This document shows positions 1 to 5,092 of a stretch of DNA of 5,251 nucleotides, one piece after another. The position numbers were made by a program, and so were the translations under genes. Within the stretch, counting starts at the first letter, position 1. Every line of letters begins with the position of its first letter. The notes under the pieces were generated by a model that searched no databases, was not told the origin of the DNA, and was given only the letters and a program-made list of their open reading frames with translations. This DNA comes from an uncultured Paracoccaceae bacterium (GTDB lineage: Bacteria > Pseudomonadota > Alphaproteobacteria > Rhodobacterales > Rhodobacteraceae), in contig CAJXHQ010000270.1 in assembly GCA_913054485.1 (NCBI GenBank), positions 1-5,251 of the forward strand, written 5' to 3'.

Positions 1-706
1 GAATGGCCTTCATCTGCTCATTCAGATAGTATTCGCGCTGGGTCTTCTCCATCTGAGATTTGACGCGGGTCTTGATCTTCTTCTCGACCTGCAGAACCGA
101 CAATTCGCCCTGCATCAGGCCATAGACCTTCTCCAGCCGCTCGCTGACCGAGAGCGTCTCAAGCAGTTCCTGCTTCTTGTCGACTTCGATGCCGAGATGG
201 CCTGCAACCAAGTCGGCAAGCTTGGCGGGCTCCGCGCTTTCGCCGACCGCTGCCAGGGCTTCTTCGGGGATGTTCTTGCGCACTTTTGCATAGCGTTCGA
301 ACTCATCCGCGACGGTGCGCAGCAGCGCTTCTGTGGTGGTCACATCCCCGGGGATTTCCACCTCATATTCGGCGCGCGCCTCGAAGAAGTTTTCATTTTC
401 AAGGTATTCGGTAATCCGCACCCGCGCATTACCCTCGACCAGCACCTTAACGGTGCCATCGGGCAGCTTCAGCAGTTGCAGCACATTGGCCAGAACGCCG
501 ACCTCATAGATGCCTTCGGCGTTGGGATCATCCTCGGCCGGGTCGATCTGGCTGGACAGCAGGATCTGCTTGTCATCCGCCATCACTTCTTCCAGCGCCT
601 TCACCGATTTTTCCCGCCCGACAAACAGCGGCACGATCATGTGGGGAAACACCACGATGTCGCGCAGCGGCAGTACCGGGTAGGAGGAGTTGAGAGGCTC
701 TTGCAT
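1..706 (-). CDS. lon: ATP-dependent protease Lon, N-terminal part (cut by window edge)
   Basis: Lon is a cytoplasmic AAA+ serine protease that unfolds and degrades misfolded and regulatory proteins. The reverse strand reads 235 codons from ATG at 706 with no stop before the window edge. The protein opens with MQEPLNSSYPVLPLRDIVVF, and the VLPLRD-VVFP motif followed by a P-L-FVGREKS stretch at about residues 10-34 is the hallmark of the Lon substrate-binding (LON/PUA-like) domain, which fills roughly residues 8-205. The visible end, with K-T-R-V-K-S-QMEK-TQREYYLNEQMKAI, is the conserved helical linker just before the AAA+ module. The ATPase and Ser-Lys protease domains lie outside the window. 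The start is supported by AAGGA six bases upstream. A heat-shock-like promoter lies about 80-105 bp upstream, and a terminator (901-936) isolates it from the genes before it. Identification is very secure. Confidence 0.97.
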   Translation of the reverse strand, partial: MQEPLNSSYPVLPLRDIVVFPHMIVPLFVGREKSVKALEEVMADDKQILLSSQIDPAEDDPNAEGIYEVGVLANVLQLLKLPDGTVKVLVEGNARVRITEYLENENFFEARAEYEVEIPGDVTTTEALLRTVADEFERYAKVRKNIPEEALAAVGESAEPAKLADLVAGHLGIEVDKKQELLETLSVSERLEKVYGLMQGELSVLQVEKKIKTRVKSQMEKTQREYYLNEQMKAI

Positions 707-780
707 GCTCGGTCCTTACTTTTGGCAAGACAGCCGGGCCCCGATCATCGGCAGCCCCACGCCGTCTCCGCATTGGATCT

Positions 781-804
781 GTTAATCTGGTAAGGCGGAT
801 TAAC
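781..804. repeat. Inverted repeat GTTAATC-N10-GATTAAC in the lon promoter
   Basis: GTTAATC (781-787) and GATTAAC (798-804) are perfect 7-bp inverted arms with a 10-bp spacer. The element covers the -10 box and most of the spacer of the candidate lon heat-shock promoter. Arm centres are 17 bp apart, so the two halves are not on exactly the same helical face. It could be an operator for a dimeric regulator or a weak hairpin. Its TTAA halves recall CtrA sites, but CtrA sites need TTAA-N7-TTAA and the spacing here is 14, so I do not assign it. Confidence 0.45.
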
Positions 805-813
805 CTTTTCAAG
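785..813 (-). promoter_or_regulatory. Candidate sigma-32 (RpoH) promoter of lon
   Basis: On the minus strand CTTGAAA (813-807) is followed after 15 bases by ACCAGAT (791-785). The heat-shock consensus is CTTGAAA, 11-16 bases, CCCATNT, so the -35 element is a perfect match and the -10 element a partial one. Transcription would start near 778, giving a 5' leader of about 70 bases before the lon ATG. Lon is a classical heat-shock protein, which makes this reading sensible. The -10 assignment is inference. Confidence 0.55.
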
Positions 814-900
814 CATCCCGCCCGTCAGCTTGGGGCGCAGTGTGACTCTATCAGGCGGGAGCCACAAGGCACCAATTGAGACAAGGGTCATCAAAATGCT

Positions 901-936
901 AATGCGCCGCCCCGGAAATCCCGGGAGCGGCGCATT
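901..936 (-). terminator. Strong hairpin, probable intrinsic terminator upstream of lon
   Basis: AATGCGCCGC (901-910) pairs perfectly with GCGGCGCATT (927-936). Inside it CCCGG (911-915) pairs with CCGGG (921-925) around the loop AAATC, leaving a single unpaired base at 926. On the minus strand the stem is followed three to four bases later by TTTT (896-893). It would end transcripts from the short ORFs at 982-1338 before the lon promoter. In the plus direction the stem is followed by GAACAGC with no T-tract, so it works, if at all, on the minus strand. The T-run is short and slightly displaced, so efficiency is uncertain. Bases 707-900 contain nothing else I can assign beyond the lon promoter. 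Confidence 0.7.
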
Positions 937-981
937 GAACAGCAGCCGGTCATCGCCGTGCAGAGTTTTCCGTCCCGGCCG

Positions 982-1083
982 TTATTTTACTGCGGATTTT
1001 AGGATCCAAGTCAGCTGCGGCGTGTCCGTCCGCGCGCTGAGCCGCCAGACCGCCCGCATCTCTTTCTGATTGCACTGTTTCAT
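982..1083 (-). CDS. Possible 33-aa small protein (micro-ORF)
   Basis: An open frame of 33 codons runs from ATG at 1083 to TAA at 984-982. It is preceded by AAGGGA eight bases before the start, a reasonable ribosome-binding site. The product begins MKQCNQKEMRAVWRLSARTD and ends in LKSAVK. It is basic, has two tryptophans (residues 13 and 26) and one cysteine (residue 4), and shows no clear membrane segment. The middle codons favour G or C in the third position, as in neighbouring genes. A strong hairpin terminator begins 45 bases after the stop, so this ORF would be the last reading frame of a transcript entering from the 60-aa gene or from its own promoter. I do not recognise a family, and it is not DUF1127-like. 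It could be a real small protein, the coding part of a dual-function small RNA, or a chance ORF. Confidence 0.35.
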   Translation of the reverse strand: MKQCNQKEMRAVWRLSARTDTPQLTWILKSAVK

Positions 1084-1126
1084 ACCTTTGATCCCTTTTA
1101 CCCTTATGATGGTGCTGCTGTGATGG

Positions 1127-1155
1127 CGCTGCCCGGCAGCACCGGTTCCGCAGCG
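1127..1155 (-). other. Stem-loop with two competing folds just after the 60-aa gene
   Basis: Directly after the TAA of the 60-aa gene the minus strand reads CGCTGC (1155-1150), which can pair with GCAGCG (1132-1127). An overlapping alternative pairs GGTGCTG (1143-1137) with CAGCGCC (1131-1125) using one G-U pair. The two folds exclude each other. No T-tract follows, so this is not a normal intrinsic terminator. It may stabilise the 3' end of the upstream coding sequence or modulate access to the next ORF. Function is inference. Confidence 0.35.
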
Positions 1156-1338
1156 TTACAATGCGTCGGCCAGGCCAAGATTGTTTTCATATTCTGTGTG
1201 GAAACCCGGCGGGAAGGCCGCCGGTTCAGACTCGCCGGTCTCGGCATTGCCGGTCACCGCGATGCCAGCGATCCCGGTGGCCAGAACCACTGCCAAAATC
1301 ATGTGAAAAAAATCTGTTGTGCTATCGCTGTGCGCCAT
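1156..1338 (-). CDS. Small predicted membrane protein, 60 aa, function unknown
   Basis: The 60-codon frame starts with MAHSDSTTDFFHMILAVVLA and stops at 1158-1156. Residues 11-31 form one hydrophobic segment (FFHMILAVVLATGIAGIAVTG), here given only as its span: it is rich in Ala, Val, Ile, Leu and Gly and long enough to cross the membrane once. The tail (residues 32-60) is acidic with Pro, Gly and aromatic residues and ends in NNLGLADAL. There are no Lys or Arg residues at all, so the usual positive-inside signal and a canonical signal peptide are both missing. An AGGGGG stretch lies eight bases before the ATG; the internal Met13 has no such site. It sits 142 bp downstream of tgt on the same strand, so it could be read through from tgt or have its own promoter. 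I recognise no family. Coding is likely from the start site and hydrophobic pattern, but not proven. Confidence 0.6.
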   Translation of the reverse strand: MAHSDSTTDFFHMILAVVLATGIAGIAVTGNAETGESEPAAFPPGFHTEYENNLGLADAL

Positions 1339-1368
1339 GGCCTCAGCCCCCTGTTTCGTAAACCCACC

Positions 1369-1378
1369 GCAAATTTGC
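1369..1378. repeat. 10-bp palindrome upstream of the 60-aa gene
   Basis: GCAAATTTGC is a perfect 10-bp palindrome centred about 36 bp before the ATG at 1338. The position would suit an operator or part of a promoter for the small membrane protein. No clear -35/-10 pair could be placed around it, so its role is only a suggestion. Confidence 0.3.
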
Positions 1379-1420
1379 TGGCGGATTGGGGCAGAAAGGG
1401 GGCGTGGCGCGGGCCGCCCG

Positions 1421-1449
1421 CTGTCCTTTCATTAAGGTTTTCAGGACAG
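1421..1449. repeat. Inverted repeat after the tgt stop codon
   Basis: CTGTCCT (1421-1427) and AGGACAG (1443-1449) are perfect 7-bp inverted arms with a 15-base loop, beginning about 31 bp after the end of tgt. The minus-strand transcript would form a stem-loop here, but the DNA beyond it is GC-rich (GCGGGCGGCCCGC) without a T-tract. It may protect or mark the tgt mRNA end, or act as a weak or Rho-assisted terminator. No gene is seen between 1339 and 1480. Confidence 0.35.
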
Positions 1450-1480
1450 TTGAGACAGATTTGCGGCCATTTCCGCTGGA

Positions 1481-2611
1481 TTACAGCGGCTCGATATCGC
1501 CTTCGGCGCGGCCCGCGTGGAAATCCTTCTGCCAGGCCTCAAAAGTACCCGTCGCGATCGCGTCGCGCATGCCCGCCATAATGTCCTGGAAATACTGCAG
1601 GTTATGCCAGGTCAGCAGCATGCCTGAAATCATCTCGTTCGACCGGTAGACATGGTGCAAATAGGCGCGCGAATAGTTCTGGCAGGCCGGGCAGGAACAG
1701 TGTTCATCCAGCTGGCGCGGGTCGTCCGCGTGGCGGGCATTCTTGATATTGACGACACCGCGGCGGGTAAAGGCCTGACCGGTCCGGCCCGAACGTGACG
1801 GCAGCACGCAGTCCATCATATCAATGCCGCGGGCCACCGCGCCGACAATGTCGTCAGGCTTGCCGACGCCCATCAGGTAGCGCGGCTTGTCTTGCGGCAG
1901 CATGTCGGGCGCATAGTCCAGGCAGCCGAACATCGCCTCCTGACCCTCACCCACGGCAAGGCCGCCGATGGCATAGCCCTCAAAGCCGGTCTTGGTCAGA
2001 GCCGCAGCGCTTTCCTCGCGGAAGTCCTGCTCCAGCCCGCCCTGCTGAATGCCGAACAGCGCATGGCCCGGACGGTCGCCGAAGGCCTCACGGCTGCGCT
2101 CTGCCCAGCGCATCGACAGGCGCATGCTTTCGGCGATCCGGTCGCGGTCTGCGGGCAGTGCGGGGCATTCGTCGAAACACATCACGATGTCAGAGCCCAG
2201 CAGGCGCTGGATTTCCATCGAGCGTTCCGGCGTCAGCTCATGCTTAGAGCCGTCGATGTGGCTTTTGAAGGTGACGCCCTTTTCGGTGAGCTTGCGCAGA
2301 CCCGCCAGCGACATCACCTGGAAGCCGCCGGAGTCCGTCAGAATGGGGCGTTCCCAGTTCATGAACTTGTGCAATCCGCCCAGCCGGTCGATACGTTCCG
2401 CAGTGGGGCGCAGCATCAGGTGGTAGGTATTGCCCAGAAGGATATCCGCGCCGGTCGAGCGCACGCTTTCGGGCATCATCGCCTTCACCGTGGCCGCGGT
2501 GCCCACCGGCATGAAGGCCGGGGTGCGGATCTCGCCGCGCGGAGTATTGATCACCCCGGTGCGGGCCTTGCCGTCGGTGGCCTTCAGATCGAAGGAGAAT
2601 GTGGCGGTCAT
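1481..2611 (-). CDS. tgt: Queuine/preQ1 tRNA-guanine transglycosylase (Tgt)
   Basis: Tgt swaps guanine-34 in the anticodon of tRNA-Asp, -Asn, -His and -Tyr for preQ1, the base-exchange step of queuosine synthesis, in the cytoplasm. The 376-aa product has the normal length for bacterial Tgt. [11 protein letters not shown] places the general acid/base Asp at 93. MCFDECP (Asp147, Cys149), FGIQQGG (Gln190) and [10 protein letters not shown] form the substrate pocket. [14 protein letters not shown] carries the nucleophile Asp267. CSCPAC with a later TWHNL supplies the zinc ligands Cys305, Cys307, Cys310 and His336, spaced as in the family. The frame stays open for 71 codons upstream, but the start at 2611 ([20 protein letters not shown]) is chosen because it has AGGG seven bases upstream and matches the family N-terminus. 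It is transcribed divergently from the SPFH gene. No queA or other queuosine gene is in the window. Confidence 0.97.
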   Translation of the reverse strand: MTATFSFDLKATDGKARTGVINTPRGEIRTPAFMPVGTAATVKAMMPESVRSTGADILLGNTYHLMLRPTAERIDRLGGLHKFMNWERPILTDSGGFQVMSLAGLRKLTEKGVTFKSHIDGSKHELTPERSMEIQRLLGSDIVMCFDECPALPADRDRIAESMRLSMRWAERSREAFGDRPGHALFGIQQGGLEQDFREESAAALTKTGFEGYAIGGLAVGEGQEAMFGCLDYAPDMLPQDKPRYLMGVGKPDDIVGAVARGIDMMDCVLPSRSGRTGQAFTRRGVVNIKNARHADDPRQLDEHCSCPACQNYSRAYLHHVYRSNEMISGMLLTWHNLQYFQDIMAGMRDAIATGTFEAWQKDFHAGRAEGDIEPL

Positions 2612-2919
2612 TGGTGTACCCTCGCGGTAATGGCGCAAACCCGGAGCATTTGCCTGATTATTCCCCGCAGTACAAGCCGGATGCGGGCTTGCCACCGGCG
2701 CAGTCTTGCCGCCATACAGGGCGTTGAAACCCGGATTTTCAATCCACAGATGAATAAGAACACAGACCGGACGGGACCAGATTGAAAAAAGCCGATCTAC
2801 AGCCCGGCGGGCCGGAACCAGCACAGTCCGCTCAGGACACCGCCGCCAGCACCGGGCCCGTTACGCCCGCCCCTGCGCCCGCAGAGCCGGCGATTACCGA
2901 ACAACCAAAGGATACATTC
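2612..2919. promoter_or_regulatory. Divergent control region between tgt and the SPFH gene
   Basis: About 308 bp separate the chosen starts of tgt (minus) and the SPFH gene (plus). Promoters for both must lie here. The clearest element is TTGAAA-N7-TTTCAA at 2724-2742, whose arms each read TTGAAA outward on one strand and could serve as -35 boxes, though the matching -10 boxes are poor. A tiny ATG frame of 11 codons (2750-2785) lies on the plus strand without a visible ribosome-binding site. From 2782 to 2919 the DNA is open in frame with the SPFH gene and GC-rich, encoding a Pro/Ala-rich stretch if translated. No other gene or RNA is evident. Confidence 0.5.
2724..2742. repeat. Symmetric element TTGAAA-N7-TTTCAA
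   Basis: Perfect 6-bp inverted arms (2724-2729 and 2737-2742) with a 7-bp spacer lie in the region between divergent genes. This layout suits a dimeric repressor site acting on both genes, or two overlapping outward -35 boxes. No regulator family is assigned. Confidence 0.4.
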
Positions 2920-3810
2920 ATGACCGAAGACATGATCCTCGACCTGCTGTCCAGCAATCTCCTGTACCTCCTTGGGGCAGCCTTCCTGATCCTGGTGATC
3001 CTGAAGGGCATCCGCATCGTGCCGCAGTCCGAGAAATACGTGGTCGAACGCTTCGGCCGCCTGCACTCGGTGCTGGGGCCGGGCATCAATTTCATCGTGC
3101 CTTTCCTGGATGTGGCGCGCCACAAAATCTCGATCCTGGAGCGCCAGCTGCCCAATGCCACCCAGGACGCGATCACCAAGGACAACGTGCTGGTGCAGAT
3201 CGACACCTCGGTCTTCTACCGCATCCTTGAGCCGGAAAAGACCGTCTACCGGATCCGTGACGTGGACGGCGCAATTGCCACCACGGTGGCGGGCATCGTG
3301 CGCGCCGAGATCGGCAAGATGGATCTGGATGAAGTACAGTCCAACCGCGCCCAGCTGATCGGTCAGATCCAGAAAAGCGTCGAAGACGCGGTGGACGACT
3401 GGGGCATCGAAGTGACGCGTGCGGAGATCCTGGACGTGAACCTGGATCAGGCGACCCGCGACGCCATGCTGCAGCAGCTGAACGCCGAACGCGCGCGGCG
3501 CGCCCAGGTGACCGAGGCCGAAGGTCAGAAACGCTCGGTCGAGCTGGCCGCGGATGCAGAGCTTTATGCCGCCGAACAGACCGCCAAGGCCCGCCGCATC
3601 CAGGCCGAGGCCGAGGCCTACGCAACCGAGGTGGTTGCCAAGGCGATCAAGGAGAACGGTATCGAGGCGGCCCAGTATCAGGTGGCGCTGAAACAGGTGG
3701 AAAGCCTGACCGCCCTTGGCAACGGCGAAGGCAAGCAGACCATCCTGGTGCCGGCGCAGGCGATGGAAGCCTTTGGCGATGCCTTCAAACTGCTGACAGG
3801 GCGCAGCTGA
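2920..3810 (+). CDS. qmcA: SPFH/Band 7 (stomatin-like) membrane protein, QmcA family
   Basis: SPFH proteins of the QmcA/stomatin type form large membrane-anchored oligomers linked to membrane microdomains and to protease or quality-control functions. The 296-aa product has one N-terminal membrane segment (about residues 14-30). The SPFH domain follows: IRIVPQSEKYVVERFGRLHS, then LGPGINFIVPFLD, then KDNVLVQIDTSVFYRI and MDLDEVQSNR, then WGIEVTRAEILDV (about residues 30-175). A long charged Ala/Glu-rich helix (about 183-245) is typical of the coiled-coil oligomerisation region. The C-terminus (LVPAQAMEAFGDAFKLL) resembles QmcA. The start at 2920 is chosen because AAGGA lies seven bases upstream. 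The frame is open 46 codons further to a TTG at 2782, but no ribosome-binding site is seen there and the added part is low-complexity Pro/Ala. The stop overlaps the NfeD start by one base, so the two genes are translationally coupled. Confidence 0.92.
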   Translation: MTEDMILDLLSSNLLYLLGAAFLILVILKGIRIVPQSEKYVVERFGRLHSVLGPGINFIVPFLDVARHKISILERQLPNATQDAITKDNVLVQIDTSVFYRILEPEKTVYRIRDVDGAIATTVAGIVRAEIGKMDLDEVQSNRAQLIGQIQKSVEDAVDDWGIEVTRAEILDVNLDQATRDAMLQQLNAERARRAQVTEAEGQKRSVELAADAELYAAEQTAKARRIQAEAEAYATEVVAKAIKENGIEAAQYQVALKQVESLTALGNGEGKQTILVPAQAMEAFGDAFKLLTGRS

Positions 3811-4088
3811 TGGAGACCGCGCTCTGGACACTCTGGTGGGTCTGGGCGGCAGCGGCGCTGGTGCTGGCCATTGTTGAAGTGCTGGTACCGGGCTTTGTCT
3901 TCCTCGGCTTTGCTGTCGGAGCGGCCGCCGTTGCGCTGATCCTGCTTGTCAGTGGCATGGCCCCCGGCCTGCCGCTGCTGCTCTTGGTCTTTGCGGCCCT
4001 GTCGCTGGCCGCTTGGCTGGTTTTCCGCCGCGTCTTTGCGCTGCCCAAGGGCCAGGTCAAAACCTTCGATCACGACATCAACGACTGA
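3810..4088 (+). CDS. nfeD: NfeD-family membrane protein (short form), partner of the SPFH protein
   Basis: NfeD proteins (YbbJ in E. coli) are encoded next to stomatin-like SPFH genes and are thought to work with them in the membrane. The 92-aa product has about three membrane segments (roughly residues 6-25, 28-49 and 53-73). Its signature is the stretch IVEVLVPGFVFLGFAVGA at residues 21-38, with the conserved Glu followed by PG and LG. It then ends in a short basic-to-acidic tail, RRVFALPKGQVKTFDHDIND. The C-terminal OB-fold domain of longer NfeD proteins (about 150 aa in YbbJ) is absent. The tail looks like a natural end rather than a frameshift, and I believe short forms are usual in this bacterial group, though that is from memory. 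The ATG shares its A with the TGA of the SPFH gene. A terminator follows 26 bp after the stop. Confidence 0.88.
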   Translation: METALWTLWWVWAAAALVLAIVEVLVPGFVFLGFAVGAAAVALILLVSGMAPGLPLLLLVFAALSLAAWLVFRRVFALPKGQVKTFDHDIND

Positions 4089-4113
4089 GCGGAAGAAACC
4101 GGGCTGGAAATAA

Positions 4114-4140
4114 AAACGGCGGCGCAATGCGCCGCCGTTT
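4114..4140. terminator. Bidirectional intrinsic terminator between convergent genes
   Basis: AAACGGCGGCGCA (4114-4126) and TGCGCCGCCGTTT (4128-4140) are perfect inverted arms, forming a stem of about 11 pairs around a CAATG loop. On the minus strand it is followed by a T-rich run (TTTTTATTT including the stem end), a good terminator for the outer-membrane protein gene that ends 22 bases away at 4162. On the plus strand the stem ends in TTTC, enough for a weaker terminator of the qmcA-nfeD operon. Confidence 0.88.
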
Positions 4141-4161
4141 CTGCGTGCGGGAAGCGGCTGT

Positions 4162-4986
4162 TCAGAACCTGAAAGCAACGCCGACCAGCGGGCCAGACGT
4201 GATCGTATCATATTTGAAGTAGGACGAGGTGCCTTGGGTGCCGGTTTCATAATCCACACTGTTTGCACGGTACATAAACACCAGCGAGACATTGTCCCAG
4301 CCGTCATAAGCGCCGCCAACGGCCGCCATCCAGGCAAAATCAGAACCGACGCCGAAACCGCCGACATCGCCCATTGCAATGGCCCGCCAGTCTTCGGCCA
4401 ACTGACGCTCCCAGCGCACGCCGATCATCGGATCGACCCAGCTTTCGTCGCGGTCAATGCCCAGCGGTCCTGGGGCAATCACATCAAGTCCCAGATCCCA
4501 GTACCGGATACCGCCATAAACATCGATGACGTCCTGGCCTTCCGACACCCGGTAGGTAGCCGCGACATCCAGCACCTGCTGATCAAGATCGGCAATGACC
4601 GAACCCGCGCCCGCAGGCAGTGAAACACCCTTGCCAAGGTTCATCAGCGAATAGTCGATATAGTAGCCCCAGCCGCTCTCATGCTTGGCCTCAACCCGGG
4701 CCAGAAAGGCGGCTTCGAGATGATCGAACACGGTGCTCGGGCTGACGTCGACATCAATATCAAGATTGCCAAGCGACGCGCTGCCGTTGATCGACGGTGC
4801 GAAGAGATAAGGCATCACAGTGTATTCCCAGGCTTTGCCGCCCTGCTCTGCGGCTTCAGCCCCCGTCACTCCCGGCGCGGAGCCGTCTGCCGCGGCGTCC
4901 TGCGCCACAGCGACCGACGGTGCGACGGTGGCCAGGGAAAGTGCTGCCACAGCAGCCCCGGATTTCAGATATTGGATCGAGATCAT
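4162..4986 (-). CDS. Exported outer-membrane beta-barrel protein, function unknown
   Basis: The 274-aa product starts MISIQYLKSGAAVAALSLAT, a signal peptide with Lys8, a hydrophobic core and probable cleavage after SVAVA (residue 28). An Ala/Gly-rich acidic linker (29-50) follows. From WEYTVMPYLFAPSINGSASL onward the sequence alternates hydrophobic and polar residues with many aromatic girdle positions: VEAKHESGWGYYIDYSLMNL, IDVYGGIRYWDLGLDV, DPMIGVRWERQL, GDVGGFGVGSDFAWMAAVGG and LVFMYRANSVDYE. It ends in VGVAFRF, the C-terminal Phe recognised by the BAM assembly machinery. This pattern is typical of uncharacterised small outer-membrane barrels of Proteobacteria. Pore, adhesin or structural roles cannot be told apart. 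The ATG at 4986 is chosen because AGGAG lies ten bases upstream; a GTG seven codons earlier would bury that site. It is monocistronic by appearance, ending at the shared terminator. Confidence 0.88.
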   Translation of the reverse strand: MISIQYLKSGAAVAALSLATVAPSVAVAQDAAADGSAPGVTGAEAAEQGGKAWEYTVMPYLFAPSINGSASLGNLDIDVDVSPSTVFDHLEAAFLARVEAKHESGWGYYIDYSLMNLGKGVSLPAGAGSVIADLDQQVLDVAATYRVSEGQDVIDVYGGIRYWDLGLDVIAPGPLGIDRDESWVDPMIGVRWERQLAEDWRAIAMGDVGGFGVGSDFAWMAAVGGAYDGWDNVSLVFMYRANSVDYETGTQGTSSYFKYDTITSGPLVGVAFRF

Positions 4987-5046
4987 GGAAAAACCACTCC
5001 TGAACACTCCGGAACGGTTCCACTCAACCGTGCCAGCTAAACAAAA

Positions 5047-5071
5047 CGAAGGCTCACGTATTCAGCCTTTG
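5047..5071 (-). other. Leader hairpin followed by a T-rich run, upstream of the outer-membrane gene
   Basis: AAGGCT (5049-5054) pairs with AGCCTT (5064-5069), extendable to eight pairs (5047-5054 with 5064-5071) with one G-U, around a 9-base loop. On the minus strand the stem is followed by CGTTTTGTTTAG. This resembles a weak intrinsic terminator or attenuator, about 60 bases before the start of the barrel-protein gene. It could instead be a 5' stem that protects the mRNA, or the terminator of a gene entering from the right edge. Confidence 0.45.
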
Positions 5072-5081
5072 CAGCCTCTCT

Positions 5082-5091
5082 AGTTATAACT
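5082..5091 (-). promoter_or_regulatory. Palindrome AGTTATAACT, possible -10 region of the outer-membrane gene
   Basis: AGTTATAACT is a perfect 10-bp palindrome. On the minus strand it contains TATAAC (5088-5083), a good -10 box; the sequence 17 bases upstream (CTGGTC) is a poor -35. If used, the mRNA would start near 5076 and the leader hairpin at 5047-5071 would lie at its very 5' end. The symmetry could also mark a regulator site. Confidence 0.35.
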
Positions 5092-5092
5092 C

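Noticed and set aside
197..793. A 198-codon plus-strand frame opposite lon
   Set aside because: Antisense shadow of the well-supported lon coding sequence.
781..804. CtrA binding site in the lon promoter
   Set aside because: Both TTAA halves are present but are 14 bases apart instead of the required 7.
830..1069. A 79-codon plus-strand frame upstream of lon
   Set aside because: It begins with TTG without a ribosome-binding site, runs through the hairpin terminator and has a random Arg/Ser-rich product.
1892..2785. A 297-codon plus-strand frame opposite tgt
   Set aside because: Shadow of tgt, which has full catalytic motifs; the product shows no recognisable fold.
2612..2824. N-terminal extension of tgt by 71 codons
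   Set aside because: Tgt of 376 aa starting at 2611 has the family length and a ribosome-binding site; the extension has none and resembles noncoding DNA.
2797..3831. A 344-codon open frame antisense to the SPFH gene
   Set aside because: It mirrors the codon structure of a clearly real gene in GC-rich DNA; its product is His/Leu/Gly-rich without domain pattern.
3678..4379. A 233-codon minus-strand frame across the SPFH, NfeD and barrel-protein genes
   Set aside because: It spans a strong terminator and three genes in other frames; composition is that of a shadow.
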